Positions 25,602 through 35,205 of a DNA stretch of 64,000 nucleotides are shown in pieces (within the stretch, counting starts at the first letter, position 1; every line of letters starts with the position of its first letter). Where the stretch lies: positions 62,001 through 126,000 of the forward strand of contig NZ_QFHO01000011.1 in assembly GCF_004920835.1 (NCBI RefSeq), written 5' to 3'. The notes beneath the pieces are model-generated. The model worked only from the letters and a program-made list of their open reading frames with translations. It was not told where the DNA came from and did no database searches. Origin of the DNA: Stenotrophomonas maltophilia. GTDB taxonomy: Bacteria; Pseudomonadota; Gammaproteobacteria; Xanthomonadales; Xanthomonadaceae. Both the position numbers and the translations under genes were made by a program.

Positions 25602-28061
25602 ATGACTACCAAAAAACCAAGCAAGGGCGGGACCACGTCCCGCAGCCAGGCCCCGAAGAAGGGCGCCAAGGCGGGCGCAGCCCGCACCACCAAGCCGGGC
25701 AAGCCGCTGCCGGGCTGGCTCCCGGAACTGGCCGATGGTGGCGCTCCGCCACGTGGCCGCAGGATCCGCAGCACTGAGGCGCCGGGCCCGGCCCCGGGCC
25801 GCAAGCTGCCGCCGACCGGCAAAGTGATCGACGATCCCTATGCCGCCCGCGAAGCAGAGAAATACGAACAACCCATCGCCAGTCGCGAAGCCATCCTGGC
25901 CCTGCTCGAGCGTTGCGAAGGACCGCAGACTGCCGAGGAGCTGGGTGCACGCCTGGGCCTGGGCGCGCCTGACCGTGCCGAGGCGCTGTCGCGCCGCCTC
26001 GGCGCCATGGTCCGTGACGGCCAGCTGGTGCAGAACCGCCGCGGCGGCTTCGCGCCGATCCAGACCCTCAACCTGGTCACTGGTGTGGTGATCGCCAACC
26101 CGGAAGGGTTCGGCTTCCTGCGCCCGGTCGAGGGCGGCGACGACTTGTTCCTGCCGCCGTATGAAATGCGCAAGGTGATGCACGGCGACAAGGTGCTCGC
26201 CCGCGTCACCGGCATCGACCACCGTGGCCGTCGCGAGGGCAGCATCGCCCGCGTGCTGGAACGTGGCATGACCCGCCTGATCGGTCGCTTCAGCATCGAG
26301 ATGGGCATCAATTACGTGGTGCCCGATGACAAGCGCATCCAGCGCAACGTGCAGGTACCGCCGGACCAGACCGGTGGCGCGCGCGACGGCCAGCTGGTGG
26401 TCTGTGAACTGACCCAGGCTCCGGACAGCCGGCGCCCGCCGATCGGTCGCATCATCGCGGTGCTCGGCGACAAGCTGACCGCCTCGCTGGTGGTGGAGAC
26501 CGCCATCCACGGCCATGAACTGCCGTTCGAGTTCCCGCAGGAGGTGCTGGACGAAGCCGCATCGGTGCCGCTGGTGGTGGAACCGGCGATGATCGGCGAC
26601 CGCGTCGACCTGCGCAGCACGCCGCTGGTCACCATCGATGGCGAGGACGCCAAGGATTTCGACGACGCGGTGTACTGCGAGCCGAACGCCGATGGCTTCC
26701 GCCTGGTGGTGGCCATTGCCGATGTCTCCAACTACGTGCGTCCCGGCACGCCGCTGGACGAGGAGGCACAGAAGCGTGCGACCTCGGTGTACTTCCCGGG
26801 CTTCGTGGTGCCGATGCTGCCGGAGACCCTGTCCAATGGCATCTGCTCGCTGATGCCCAAGGTCGATCGCATGTGCTTCGTCTGCGACATGCAGATCGAC
26901 CGTGATGGCGTGGTTTCCCACTCGCGCTTCTACGAAGCGGTGATGAATTCGCACGCACGCCTGACCTACACCCAGGTCTGGCAGGCGGTGGGCGAGGACG
27001 ATGCCGGCGCGAAGGCGTTCATCGGCGACCTGCTGCCGCAGGTGCAGCGCCTGCACCAGCTGTACAAGGTGCTGGCCAAGGCGCGCGCCAAGCGTGGCGC
27101 CATCGAGTTCGAGAGCAGCGAAGTACGCTTCGTTCTGGACAACCGAGGCGAAGTGACCCAGGCCGGCATGCTGGTGCGCAACGACGCACACAAGCTGATC
27201 GAGGAATGCATGATCGCGGCCAACGTGGAGGCAGCGAAGTACCTGCTGTCGCGCCATGTGCCGGCCCCGTACCGTGTGCATGAGAAGCCGCCGGAGACCA
27301 AGTACGCCGACCTGCTGGAGTTCCTGAAGGAATTCAAGCTGAGCCTTCCGCCGTGGTCGAAGGTGCGCCCGGGCGATTACACCAAGCTGCTGAAGAAGAT
27401 CCGCGATCGCCCCGATGCAACGCTGCTGGAGTCGGTGCTGCTGCGCAGCCAGAGCCTGGCCGTGTACAGCCCGGACAACAACGGTCATTTCGGCCTGGCA
27501 CTGGAGGCGTACGCGCACTTCACCTCGCCGATCCGCCGCTATCCCGACCTGCTGGTGCATCGCGCGATCAAGCACGCGTTGTCCGGCAAGCCGCTGGACA
27601 AGTTCACCTACAACGCGCGCGAGATGGCGGCGTTGGCGCTGCAGTGTTCCGAGCGCGAGCGTCGTGCCGACGAGGCCGAACGCGAAGTCGACGAACGCTA
27701 CCGCGCGGCGTGGATGGAAAAGCACGTGGGTGGCCAGTTCGATGGCGTGATCAGTGGCGTGACCAGCTTCGGTCTGTTCGTTGAGCTGGCCGATTCGAAG
27801 GTGCAGGGCCTGGTCCACGTGACCCAGTTGCCGCAGGACTATTACAAGTTCGATGCGACCCGCAAGACGCTGACCGGTGAGCGCCGTGGCAGCAGCTACC
27901 GGTTGGGTGACCAGGTACGCATTCTGGTGCTGAAGGCCAGCATGGAGGAACGCAAGATCGACTTCCGCCTGGTCGAGCACAAGGGCGAGGAAGAAGGTGA
28001 CGGCCTGCCGCCGCTGCCCGAGCGTGGCAAGCCGACCAAGCGCACGAAAAAGAAGTATTGA
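25602..28061 (+). CDS. rnr: Ribonuclease R
   Basis: Encodes 819 residues. Exoribonuclease that degrades structured RNA 3'-5', with roles in rRNA quality control. A basic N-terminal tail (MTTKKPSKGGTTSRS...) is followed by a winged-helix RNase R domain (AILALLERCEGPQTAEELGARLG), cold-shock domains, the RNB catalytic core with IDGEDAKDFDDAVYCE (metal-binding Asp residues) and the LRSQSLAVYSPDNNGHFGLALEAYAHFTSPIRRYPDLLVHR signature, and an S1 domain (GGQFDGVISGVTSFGLFVELADSKVQGLVHV). A Lys/Arg-rich C-terminal tail ends it. ATG 25602 was chosen at the start of the conserved tail; a longer frame would begin inside the tRNA. A TACCAT box 8 bases upstream may give a leaderless transcript. Confidence 0.96.
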   Translation: MTTKKPSKGGTTSRSQAPKKGAKAGAARTTKPGKPLPGWLPELADGGAPPRGRRIRSTEAPGPAPGRKLPPTGKVIDDPYAAREAEKYEQPIASREAILALLERCEGPQTAEELGARLGLGAPDRAEALSRRLGAMVRDGQLVQNRRGGFAPIQTLNLVTGVVIANPEGFGFLRPVEGGDDLFLPPYEMRKVMHGDKVLARVTGIDHRGRREGSIARVLERGMTRLIGRFSIEMGINYVVPDDKRIQRNVQVPPDQTGGARDGQLVVCELTQAPDSRRPPIGRIIAVLGDKLTASLVVETAIHGHELPFEFPQEVLDEAASVPLVVEPAMIGDRVDLRSTPLVTIDGEDAKDFDDAVYCEPNADGFRLVVAIADVSNYVRPGTPLDEEAQKRATSVYFPGFVVPMLPETLSNGICSLMPKVDRMCFVCDMQIDRDGVVSHSRFYEAVMNSHARLTYTQVWQAVGEDDAGAKAFIGDLLPQVQRLHQLYKVLAKARAKRGAIEFESSEVRFVLDNRGEVTQAGMLVRNDAHKLIEECMIAANVEAAKYLLSRHVPAPYRVHEKPPETKYADLLEFLKEFKLSLPPWSKVRPGDYTKLLKKIRDRPDATLLESVLLRSQSLAVYSPDNNGHFGLALEAYAHFTSPIRRYPDLLVHRAIKHALSGKPLDKFTYNAREMAALALQCSERERRADEAEREVDERYRAAWMEKHVGGQFDGVISGVTSFGLFVELADSKVQGLVHVTQLPQDYYKFDATRKTLTGERRGSSYRLGDQVRILVLKASMEERKIDFRLVEHKGEEEGDGLPPLPERGKPTKRTKKKY

Positions 28062-28066
28062 AAGGT

Positions 28067-28123
28067 GTGCCGACCAACGGTCGGCACCTACCTCACCTGG
28101 TAGGTGCCAACCTTGGTTGGCAC
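28067..28123. repeat. Two SMAG palindromes
   Basis: GTGCCGACC AAC GGTCGGCAC with CTAC (28067-28091) and GTAGGTGCCAACC TT GGTTGGCAC (28100-28123), between rnr and the GFA gene. Confidence 0.8.
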
Positions 28124-28144
28124 GACGTTACGGAGGAACCCACC

Positions 28145-28639
28145 ATGCAGGGCCAACCCGAATACAGCGGCGGCTGCCAGTGTGGCGCGATCCGCTTCCA
28201 GGCGCGCGGTGAACTGACCGACAGTTCGATCTGCCATTGCCGGATGTGCCAGAAGGCGTTTGGTGCCTACTACGCGCCGCTGGTCTCGGTGCGCGGCGTG
28301 CAGTTCAGCTGGACCCGCGGGCAGCCGCGCTATTTCCAGTCTTCCAACGTGGTGCGGCGTGGCTTCTGCGCCGACTGCGGTACCCCGTTGACCTATGAAG
28401 CCCCCGACGGCGTGGCCGTGGCCGCTGGTGCCTTTGACCAACCCGAACGCCTGCCGCCGACGATCCAGTACGGGGTGGAGCGCAAGCTGGGGTTCGTCGA
28501 CAGCCTGTCCAGCCTGCCGGCGCGGCGCACGGAGGAGGACATCGCGGCCTTGGAATTCCTGGCCACGATCGTGTCCCACCAGCACCCCGACCACGACACC
28601 CCGCACTGGCCGCCACGCAGCCGCTCCGCCGAAGGCTGA
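28145..28639 (+). CDS. GFA-family (glutathione-dependent formaldehyde-activating-like) zinc protein
   Basis: 164 residues with GGAGGA upstream of ATG 28145. The CENP-V/GFA fold is shown by its zinc-binding cysteines: YSGGCQCGAIRFQARG, ICHCRMCQKAFGAYYAP and RRGFCADCGTPLTYE. The family includes Gfa of Paracoccus and many uncharacterised proteins; enzyme activity cannot be read from sequence. The flanking SMAG repeats suggest a separate unit inserted between rnr and rlmB, which are adjacent in many gammaproteobacteria. Confidence 0.9.
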   Translation: MQGQPEYSGGCQCGAIRFQARGELTDSSICHCRMCQKAFGAYYAPLVSVRGVQFSWTRGQPRYFQSSNVVRRGFCADCGTPLTYEAPDGVAVAAGAFDQPERLPPTIQYGVERKLGFVDSLSSLPARRTEEDIAALEFLATIVSHQHPDHDTPHWPPRSRSAEG

Positions 28640-28646
28640 GCGGCGG

Positions 28647-28669
28647 GTAGCGCCGGGCCGTGCCCGGCG
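28647..28669. repeat. SMAG palindrome (GTAGCGCCGGGC type)
   Basis: GTAG followed by CGCCGGGC CGT GCCCGGCG, just after the GFA gene stop. Same subtype as at 29489. Confidence 0.8.
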
Positions 28670-28733
28670 AGCGCGCAGCGCGGTCGGCGCCGATGCTCTA
28701 CCATAGCCACCCCCTATCCGGTTCGGCCCCCGC

Positions 28734-29477
28734 ATGAGCAAGAACAGCCAGTGGATCGTCGGCGTCAACGCCGTCGCCTCCTCCATCGAGAACGACGCCG
28801 AGAACGTCCGCGAAGTGCTGGTCGAGGCCGGTGCAAAGAACCCGCGGCTGACCGAGATCGAGGAAAACGCCCGCCGCAAGGGCATCGACGTGCGCAAGGT
28901 CAACAGCCAGGCGCTGGACGGCGTGGGCGGTTCGGTACGCCACCAGGGCGTGGCCGCACGCTATGCCGCGGCCCGCACCTACAGTGAGAACGAGCTGGAA
29001 GGCCTGGTCACGGCCGCCGAAGGCAAGGCCCTGCTGCTGGTGCTGGACGAGGTGCAGGACCCGCACAATCTCGGCGCGTGCCTGCGTTCGGCTGCCGCGG
29101 CCGGCGCCACCGCGGTGATCATTCCCAAGGACAAGTCGGCCTCGGTGAATGCCACGGTGCGCAAGACCTCGGCCGGTGCCGCCGACCTCATTCCGGTGGT
29201 GGCGGTGACCAACCTGTCGCGCTGCCTGAAGGACCTGCAGAAGCAGGGTGTGTGGATCTACGGCCTGGCCGGTGAAGCCACCGCCTCGTTGTACCAGCTG
29301 GACCTGAAGGGCAATATCGCCCTGGTGTTGGGCGGCGAAGCCGACGGCCTGCGCCGCCTGACCCGCGAGAACTGCGATGGCCTGGTCAAGATCCCGATGC
29401 CGGGCGAGATCGAGAGCCTGAACGTTTCCGTCGCCGCCGGCGTCAGCCTGTTCGAGGCCGTGCGCCAGCGCGGTTGA
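28734..29477 (+). CDS. rlmB: 23S rRNA (guanosine-2'-O-)-methyltransferase RlmB
   Basis: 247 residues, SPOUT fold. Methylates the 2'-O of G2251 in the peptidyl-transferase P loop. An N-terminal substrate-binding domain (WIVGVNAVASSIENDAENVREVLVEAG) leads to the catalytic knot motifs LVLDEVQDPHNLGACLRSAAAAGA (motif 1), IALVLGGEADGLRRLTRENCDG (motif 2) and IPMPGEIESLNVSVAAGVSLFEA (motif 3). Length and context (near rnr, as in E. coli) fit RlmB better than other TrmH-family enzymes. Confidence 0.95.
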   Translation: MSKNSQWIVGVNAVASSIENDAENVREVLVEAGAKNPRLTEIEENARRKGIDVRKVNSQALDGVGGSVRHQGVAARYAAARTYSENELEGLVTAAEGKALLLVLDEVQDPHNLGACLRSAAAAGATAVIIPKDKSASVNATVRKTSAGAADLIPVVAVTNLSRCLKDLQKQGVWIYGLAGEATASLYQLDLKGNIALVLGGEADGLRRLTRENCDGLVKIPMPGEIESLNVSVAAGVSLFEAVRQRG

Positions 29478-29488
29478 TCGGCTTTCCG

Positions 29489-29625
29489 GTAGCGCCGGGC
29501 CATGCCCGGCGGATTGCTTCGCCGGGCATGGCCCGGCGCTACCGGCGATCCGATTCACGCATGGCGTGGATCGGCCGTGTCGACCAAGGTCGACACCTAC
29601 CGGTAGTCGCCAACCTTGGTTGGCG
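29489..29625. repeat. Cluster of SMAG palindromes
   Basis: Four units lie between the convergent rlmB and macC genes: an inverted pair GTAGCGCCGGGC...GCCCGGCGCTAC (29489-29542), ATTCACGC ATG GCGTGGAT (to 29572), GTGTCGACC AA GGTCGACAC with CTAC (29577-29600), and GTAGTCGCCAACC TT GGTTGGCG (29603-29625). Confidence 0.85.
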
Positions 29626-29636
29626 CTCCCGCCGCC

Positions 29637-31076
29637 TTACCCCGCGCTGCCGCCCAGTGCCTTGAACAACGTCACGTCGTTGTTCAGCTGGCCCTGGCGC
29701 ACACGCGCCAGCGACAGCTCGGCGTCGCGCCGGGTCTGCTGTGCTTCCAGCCAGGTGCGCAGGTCGGTGGCGCCCGCGCGGTAGCGCACTTCCTGCGCGC
29801 GTTCAACTTCCACCGCTTCGTCGTACGAGGCCTGCGAGGCGGCGACCTGGCGGACCAGCTGCTCGCGTGCCGAGAGTGCGTTGTCCACTTCAGAGAGCGC
29901 GGTGTACAGCGTCTTGCGGAAATTGGTTGCAGCAATCTGGTACGTGGTGCCGGCGATATCGGTATCCAGCTGTGCGCGCTGCAGGTTGAGGAACGGCAGC
30001 GACAGGCCGGCGCCCAGGGTGGCCACCGGGTTGCGCAGCACGTCACCCAGCGAGGTCGCACTGGAGCCAAGGCTGCCAGTGAGGCTCAGCGCCGGGTAGT
30101 ACTGGGTGGCAGTGACCTTGATGGTCTTCAGGCTGTTGCGCAGCCGCAGTTCGGCCGCGCGCAGGTCGGGACGGCGGCCAAGCAGGTCGGTCGGCAGGCC
30201 CTCGGCAATGCTTGGGCTGCGAGCGCCGAGCAGGTCCTGCGGTTCGTCCTGCTGCGGCCACGGCGTGCCGTCCAGCAGGACCGTCAGCGCATTGCGCACT
30301 TCCACACGCTGCTGTTCCAGTGCGCTCTGCGAGGCCCGCTGCGACTGCAGGTTCTGCAGCGCCTGGCGCACTTCCAGGCGCGACACCGCACCGGCGTCGA
30401 AGCGTGCCTGCACCAGTTCCCGGGTACGCTCCAGCCGCTCCAGGTTGGCCTGGCCGGTGGCGATCGACTGGTTGAGATAGGCCAGCGTCCAGTACTGGGT
30501 GATGCTGTCGCCGATTACCAGCAGCGCGGTGTTCTGGCGGTCTTCCTCACTGGCCTCGGCTTCCCAGCGGGCAATGTCGCGCTGGGTGCGCAGGCGGCCC
30601 CACAGGTCGACCTCCCAGCCCAGCGACACGCCGGTGGAATAACTGCGGCGCCAGTCGTCGGTCTGGTCGGTGGCGCGGCTGGCGCTGCCGCTTACGCCCG
30701 AGGACGAGGGCTGCGGCCACAGCGCGTTGCTGGCCAGGCCGGCCTGCAGGCGCGAACGCTGGACGGCCAGACCGGCAGCGGCAAGGTCGCTGTTGGCGGC
30801 CAGCGCCTGTGCCACCAGGCGGTCCAGGCGCTCATCGCCGAAGCCGGTCCACCAGGTGTCCTGGCGGATGTCGCGGCCGGGGGTATCCAGGCTGCTGCGT
30901 GGCTCATCGGCCGGTGCGTTGAGGCTGGCATCGCCACGCCCATAGGCAGCCGCCACGCTGGGGTCTGCCACCGGATAGCGGCCCATCGATGCGCAGCCGG
31001 ACAGGGCGAGCAGTACGGCGCCCGCCAGCAGCAGGCGCGAGGGAGCAGGGAAGGGAAGTGGGGTCATCATCTTCAT
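29637..31076 (-). CDS. macC: Outer-membrane efflux lipoprotein of the Mac pump
   Basis: 479 residues from ATG 31076 (further in-frame ATGs at 31070 and 31067). Lipoprotein signal [18 protein letters not shown] (lipobox LSGC). OMF/NodT family: [26 protein letters not shown], paired coiled-coil hairpins, [42 protein letters not shown], and [19 protein letters not shown]. Its start overlaps the macB stop by ATGA, so the operon order is macA-macB-macC. E. coli MacAB lacks a dedicated duct gene and uses TolC; here the duct is encoded with the pump, as described for MacABC of S. maltophilia. Confidence 0.93.
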   Translation of the reverse strand: MKMMTPLPFPAPSRLLLAGAVLLALSGCASMGRYPVADPSVAAAYGRGDASLNAPADEPRSSLDTPGRDIRQDTWWTGFGDERLDRLVAQALAANSDLAAAGLAVQRSRLQAGLASNALWPQPSSSGVSGSASRATDQTDDWRRSYSTGVSLGWEVDLWGRLRTQRDIARWEAEASEEDRQNTALLVIGDSITQYWTLAYLNQSIATGQANLERLERTRELVQARFDAGAVSRLEVRQALQNLQSQRASQSALEQQRVEVRNALTVLLDGTPWPQQDEPQDLLGARSPSIAEGLPTDLLGRRPDLRAAELRLRNSLKTIKVTATQYYPALSLTGSLGSSATSLGDVLRNPVATLGAGLSLPFLNLQRAQLDTDIAGTTYQIAATNFRKTLYTALSEVDNALSAREQLVRQVAASQASYDEAVEVERAQEVRYRAGATDLRTWLEAQQTRRDAELSLARVRQGQLNNDVTLFKALGGSAG

Positions 31077-33031
31077 TCGCGGGCCAGGGCCTCCACCGGG
31101 TCGAGCTGCGCGGCATTGCGCGCGGGCAGGAAGCCGAACGCCACGCCGATCAGGGTCGAGCAGGCGAACGCGGCCACGATCGAGGCGGTGGAGAACAGCA
31201 CCTGGAAGTCGCTGGCGAAACGGCCGATCATCGAGCCCAGCAGCAGGGCCAGGCCGATACCGAGCAGGCCACCGAGCAGGCACACCAGCACCGCTTCAAT
31301 CAGGAACTGCTGGCGGATATCACTCTGCCGTGCACCGACGGCCATGCGCACGCCGATCTCGCGGGTACGTTCGGTCACCGACACCAGCATGATGTTCATC
31401 ACGCCGATGCCGCCCACCAGCAGCGCGATGGCAGCGATGGCGCCGATCAGCAGGGTCATCGTGCGCGTGGTCTGCTCGATGGTCTGGCGGATCTCGGCGC
31501 TGTTGCTGAGGAAGAAGTCCTCGGTGCCATGGCGCATCGTCAACAGGCGGGTGATCGCTTCCTGCGCCGCATCCATCGGCGTGGCGTCGTCCACGCGCAC
31601 GGTGATGCTGGACACGTGGCTCTGGCCGAGCATGCGCGACATCACCGTGGTGTAGGGCAACCACACGCTCAGGCTGGTGCTGCCGCCGAACCCGAAGCTC
31701 TGGCGCTTGGCCACGCCGACCACGCGCGCCGGCACGTTGCCGAGCAGGATCACCTGGCCGATCGGGTCGACATCGGGGAAGAACTGGGTCTGGGTGTTCT
31801 CGTCGATCACTGCGACCTGGCCGAGGCCCTTCACCGCGTCACTGTCGAAGAAGCTGCCACTGAGCAGGGTCACACCCTTGACCCGGAAGAACTGCTCGCC
31901 AACGCCGCTGACCTGGGCGGTGGAGGACTGGTTGCGGTAACGCGCGGTGACCGAGGTCGATACGCTGGGCGTGGAGCTGTCGACGTAGCTCTGCCGGGCC
32001 AGCGCATCGGCATCACTGGCCTTGAGCGTCTGCACGCGGGCCGAGCGCATGTCGCCGAACCCGCGGCCGGGGTAGACGTCGATGGTATTGGTACCCAGCG
32101 CACTGATGTTCTGCAGGATCTGCTGCTGCGAGCCGTTGCCCAGCGCCACCACCGAAACCACCGAGGCGATGCCGATGATGATGCCGAGCATGGTCAGGAA
32201 GGTGCGCAGGCGGTGTGCGTTCATCGCCAGCAGCGCCATGCGGAACGCTTCGGTGAAGCGGTCGCGGGCGGCGCGCCAGCTGTTGCCGCGGGCCACGCCG
32301 GTGCTGGCCTCGCGCTGCGCCCGGTAGGTCGGCGCGTTCGGGTTGGCGCGGTCGGCAATGATCTCGCCGTCGCGGATCTCGATGATGCGCTGCGCGTGCT
32401 CGGCCACGCTCATGTCATGGGTGACGATGATGATGGTGTGGCCTTCGGCGTGCAGCTCGCCGAGGATCGCCATCACTTCCTCGCCCGATTTCGTGTCGAG
32501 CGCACCGGTCGGTTCGTCGGCCAGGATCACCTCGCCGCCGTTCATCAGGGCGCGCGCGATCGACACGCGCTGCTGCTGGCCACCGGACAGCTGGCCCGGC
32601 TTGTGATGCATGCGGTCACTCAGGCCCAACCGCTGCAGCAGCTGCTCGGCACGCGCGTTGCGCACCGGGCCGGGGCTGCCGGCATACACCGCCGGAACCT
32701 CCACGTTGCCACGCGCATCGAGGTCGCCCAGCAGGTGATAGCGCTGGAAGATGAAGCCGAAATGCTCGCGGCGCAGTTCGGCCAGCTCGTCCGGTTCCAT
32801 CTTCCCGGTTTCGCGGCCGGCCACCTGGTAGCTGCCACGAGTGGGGCGGTCGAGGCAGCCGAGTATGTTCATCAGCGTCGACTTGCCCGAGCCGGATTGG
32901 CCGACAATGGCCACCATCTCACCGGCGTGGATGTCGAGATTGACGTCACGCAGCACGGCGATCACATCGTCGCCGGCCGGGAATTCGCGTCGCAGGTCGC
33001 GCAGGCGCAGCAGCGGCGCCATCGTGCTCAT
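31073..33031 (-). CDS. macB: MacB-type ABC transporter (fused ATPase and permease)
   Basis: Encodes 652 residues. The N-terminal ATPase has Walker [22 protein letters not shown], the signature [16 protein letters not shown] and Walker [13 protein letters not shown]. After a linker there is a first membrane helix ([34 protein letters not shown]), a large periplasmic domain (~300-520) and three C-terminal helices ([43 protein letters not shown]). This is the exact MacB topology. It drives MacA-MacC export of macrolides, toxins or envelope-stress compounds. The start overlaps the macA stop (ATGA). Confidence 0.96.
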   Translation of the reverse strand: MSTMAPLLRLRDLRREFPAGDDVIAVLRDVNLDIHAGEMVAIVGQSGSGKSTLMNILGCLDRPTRGSYQVAGRETGKMEPDELAELRREHFGFIFQRYHLLGDLDARGNVEVPAVYAGSPGPVRNARAEQLLQRLGLSDRMHHKPGQLSGGQQQRVSIARALMNGGEVILADEPTGALDTKSGEEVMAILGELHAEGHTIIIVTHDMSVAEHAQRIIEIRDGEIIADRANPNAPTYRAQREASTGVARGNSWRAARDRFTEAFRMALLAMNAHRLRTFLTMLGIIIGIASVVSVVALGNGSQQQILQNISALGTNTIDVYPGRGFGDMRSARVQTLKASDADALARQSYVDSSTPSVSTSVTARYRNQSSTAQVSGVGEQFFRVKGVTLLSGSFFDSDAVKGLGQVAVIDENTQTQFFPDVDPIGQVILLGNVPARVVGVAKRQSFGFGGSTSLSVWLPYTTVMSRMLGQSHVSSITVRVDDATPMDAAQEAITRLLTMRHGTEDFFLSNSAEIRQTIEQTTRTMTLLIGAIAAIALLVGGIGVMNIMLVSVTERTREIGVRMAVGARQSDIRQQFLIEAVLVCLLGGLLGIGLALLLGSMIGRFASDFQVLFSTASIVAAFACSTLIGVAFGFLPARNAAQLDPVEALARE

Positions 33032-34266
33032 CGGCGCCCCATGCCCGGGCCGCCGACCCGCATCTGCATGCCGCCACGGTTGCCGCCGCCAGCGGCTGCC
33101 GCAGCGCCGCCTTCGCCGACCACCACGCGCTCGCCTTCCTTCAGGCCGGACAGGACCTCGACGTTGGCGCCGTTGTTGATGCCGACCTTGATCTTGCGCG
33201 GCTGCGGTTGGCCCTTGTCATCGACCACCCGCACGATGCGCTCGTCGCCACGACGCTTCGGCCCCAGTGCAACCGCCGGCACCATCAGCACGCCCTTGAC
33301 CTGCTTGAGCAGCACCGAGACCTGTGCGGTCATGTCGATGCGCAGGGTGCCATCGGGGTTTTCGACGTCGAACAACGCGTTGTAGTAGACCGCGCTGCTG
33401 GAACTGGAACTGGACGAGCTGCTGGAACTGGACGAACTCTCGTTGGCGATCGAGGCCGGCGCCGGATTGATCTGGCGCAGCGTGGCGTGGTACTTGCGGT
33501 CCGGATCGCCCAGCGTGGTGAAGTACACCGGCATGCCGGCCTTGATCTTGACCACGTCGGCTTCGGAAATTTCGGCATTGACGGTGACCACGTCCAGCCG
33601 CGCCAGCATGACGATGGTCGGTGCGGTCTGGTTGGCGTTCACGGTGCGGCCTTCCTCGGCCACCACCGCCACCACGGTGCCATCCATCGGCGCGGTAATG
33701 CGGGTGTAGGCCAGGTTGGCGCGGGCGGTGCCCAGCTCGGTCTCGCGGCCCTTGATCTGTGCCTCGTACGACTGCAGCTGGGCACGTGCGGTCTTCAGCT
33801 GTGCTTCGGCGGCATCGTATTCCTGGCGCGAGGTGGCCTCGGCTGCCAGCATCTGCTGCTGGCGCGCGAATTCCAGTTCGGCCTGGCGCAGGGTGGCCTG
33901 CTGCACGGCGCGCTGGGCGGTGACCTGGTCCAGCGAGGCCTGCGCATTGAGCACCTGGTTCTGCTGGGTGGTGGCGTCGATCTCGGCGATCAGGTCGCCT
34001 TCCTTCACGGTATCGCCCAGCTGCACCTTCAGCGATTTGATCTGGCCCGACGCCTGCGCACCGACGCTGACCAGCTTGTAGGCGTCGATCACGCCGGTGG
34101 CCTCCACCGTCTGCTCGATGTCACCACGGCTGACCGGGGTGGCGGCGACCGCCGGGGCGGCGGGCTTGCGCAGCAGCCACCAGGCGGCCACGGCGACGAT
34201 CAGGGCGAGCAGGGCGATCAGTATCAGGCGACCCCGGCGGGTCGCAGGCAACAGGCGGAACGTCAC
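33028..34266 (-). CDS. macA: MacA-type periplasmic adaptor with a serine run
   Basis: 412 residues from GTG 34266 (no ATG option). One N-terminal helix ([19 protein letters not shown]), then [44 protein letters not shown] (lipoyl half), a coiled coil (~100-185), [25 protein letters not shown] and beta-barrel segments ending in a Gly/Arg tail. A run of 15 serines encoded by mixed codons (33394-33438) sits in the loop between [14 protein letters not shown] and [10 protein letters not shown], where E. coli MacA has only a few residues. Divergent from the macR/macS-like pair with ~200 bp between them. Confidence 0.94.
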   Translation of the reverse strand: MTFRLLPATRRGRLILIALLALIVAVAAWWLLRKPAAPAVAATPVSRGDIEQTVEATGVIDAYKLVSVGAQASGQIKSLKVQLGDTVKEGDLIAEIDATTQQNQVLNAQASLDQVTAQRAVQQATLRQAELEFARQQQMLAAEATSRQEYDAAEAQLKTARAQLQSYEAQIKGRETELGTARANLAYTRITAPMDGTVVAVVAEEGRTVNANQTAPTIVMLARLDVVTVNAEISEADVVKIKAGMPVYFTTLGDPDRKYHATLRQINPAPASIANESSSSSSSSSSSSSSSAVYYNALFDVENPDGTLRIDMTAQVSVLLKQVKGVLMVPAVALGPKRRGDERIVRVVDDKGQPQPRKIKVGINNGANVEVLSGLKEGERVVVGEGGAAAAAGGGNRGGMQMRVGGPGMGRR

Positions 34267-34360
34267 GTCGTGGCTTCACTCTCGGGGCCGCGGTGGCGGC
34301 GTTGGTGGGCATTGTGAAGACCGGGCGATGGACGGCTCAATCCTCAGGGTATGTCTCTAT

Positions 34361-34387
34361 GTAACACTGTCGGTGAATACGCGTAAC
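34361..34387. promoter_or_regulatory. GTAAC direct repeats in macA/regulator promoter region
   Basis: GTAAC at 34361-34365 and again at 34383-34387, exactly 22 bases apart (two helical turns), between macA and the response-regulator gene. OmpR-family regulators often bind such direct repeats. An inverted repeat GTATCC...GGATAC lies just downstream (34393-34415 region). Confidence 0.4.
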
Positions 34388-34470
34388 CACAGGTATCCCG
34401 CCCATGGCTGGATACACTGGTACGCATTGCCCCGGATGCGGTTCAGCTGCCGACACGGGATGATCGCGAC

Positions 34471-35199
34471 ATGGAGACTGAAAACCCGATGCATCGACTG
34501 CTGATCGTCGACGACGACAACGACATCCGCACCCTGCTGGCCGAGCAGCTCGGCCGTGCCGGCTACCAGGTGAGCACCGCGGCCGATGGCACTGCCATGC
34601 GCCAGCTGCTGGACCGTGAGCATGTGGACCTGATCGTGCTCGACCTCAACCTGCCACGCGAAGATGGCCTGACCCTGTGCCGCGACCTGCGCGCGCGTTC
34701 GAACACGCCGGTGATCATGCTGACCGCACGCGCCGAGCCGATCGATCGCGTGCTGGGCCTGGAAATGGGCGCCGACGACTACCTGGCCAAGCCGTTCGAA
34801 CCACGCGAGCTGCTGGCGCGGATCCGCAACGTGCTGCGCCGGACCGAGGCGCTGCCGGCCAACCTTGAGCCGCTGGCGGTGCGCCGCGCGCGCTTCTCGC
34901 GCTGGGTGTTCGACCTGGAACACCGCCACCTGGTGGACCCGGATGACCGCGTGGTGGTGCTGTCCGGCGCCGAATTCCGCCTGCTGCGGGTGTTCATCGC
35001 GCATGCCAACAAGGTGCTGTCGCGCGAGCAGCTGGTCGCGCTCAGCAGTGGCCGCAACTACGAGGCGCAGGACCGTGCGATCGACCTGCAGGTCAGCCGC
35101 CTGCGCAACAAGCTCGGTGACGACGGCGGCCCGGACGGGCTGATCAAGACCGTGCGCAACGAAGGCTACGTGCTGGCCTCGGCCGTCAACCTGGAATAA
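34471..35199 (+). CDS. OmpR-family response regulator next to macABC
   Basis: 242 residues (an ATG at 34489 gives 236 residues starting MHRLLIVDDD; the GGGA at 34457 favours 34471 slightly). Receiver domain with acidic pair DDDND, phosphorylation Asp in VDLIVLDLNLPREDG, Thr in VIMLTARAE and Lys in DYLAKPFEP. C-terminal winged helix with LSGAEFRLLRVFIAHANKVLSREQLVALSSGRNYEAQDRAIDLQVSRLRNKLGDD. The kinase gene follows after 6 bases. Being divergent from macA it is a plausible regulator of the pump; S. maltophilia macABC is known to sit next to a two-component system, though I cannot say whether that system controls it. Confidence 0.93.
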   Translation: METENPMHRLLIVDDDNDIRTLLAEQLGRAGYQVSTAADGTAMRQLLDREHVDLIVLDLNLPREDGLTLCRDLRARSNTPVIMLTARAEPIDRVLGLEMGADDYLAKPFEPRELLARIRNVLRRTEALPANLEPLAVRRARFSRWVFDLEHRHLVDPDDRVVVLSGAEFRLLRVFIAHANKVLSREQLVALSSGRNYEAQDRAIDLQVSRLRNKLGDDGGPDGLIKTVRNEGYVLASAVNLE

Positions 35200-35205
35200 G
35201 CCGCG

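Noticed and set aside
25587..27980. Long open frame (797 codons) antisense to rnr
   Set aside because: Mirror frame of a GC-rich gene; composition is His/Arg/Gln-rich nonsense with no family features, whereas the sense frame is RNase R throughout.
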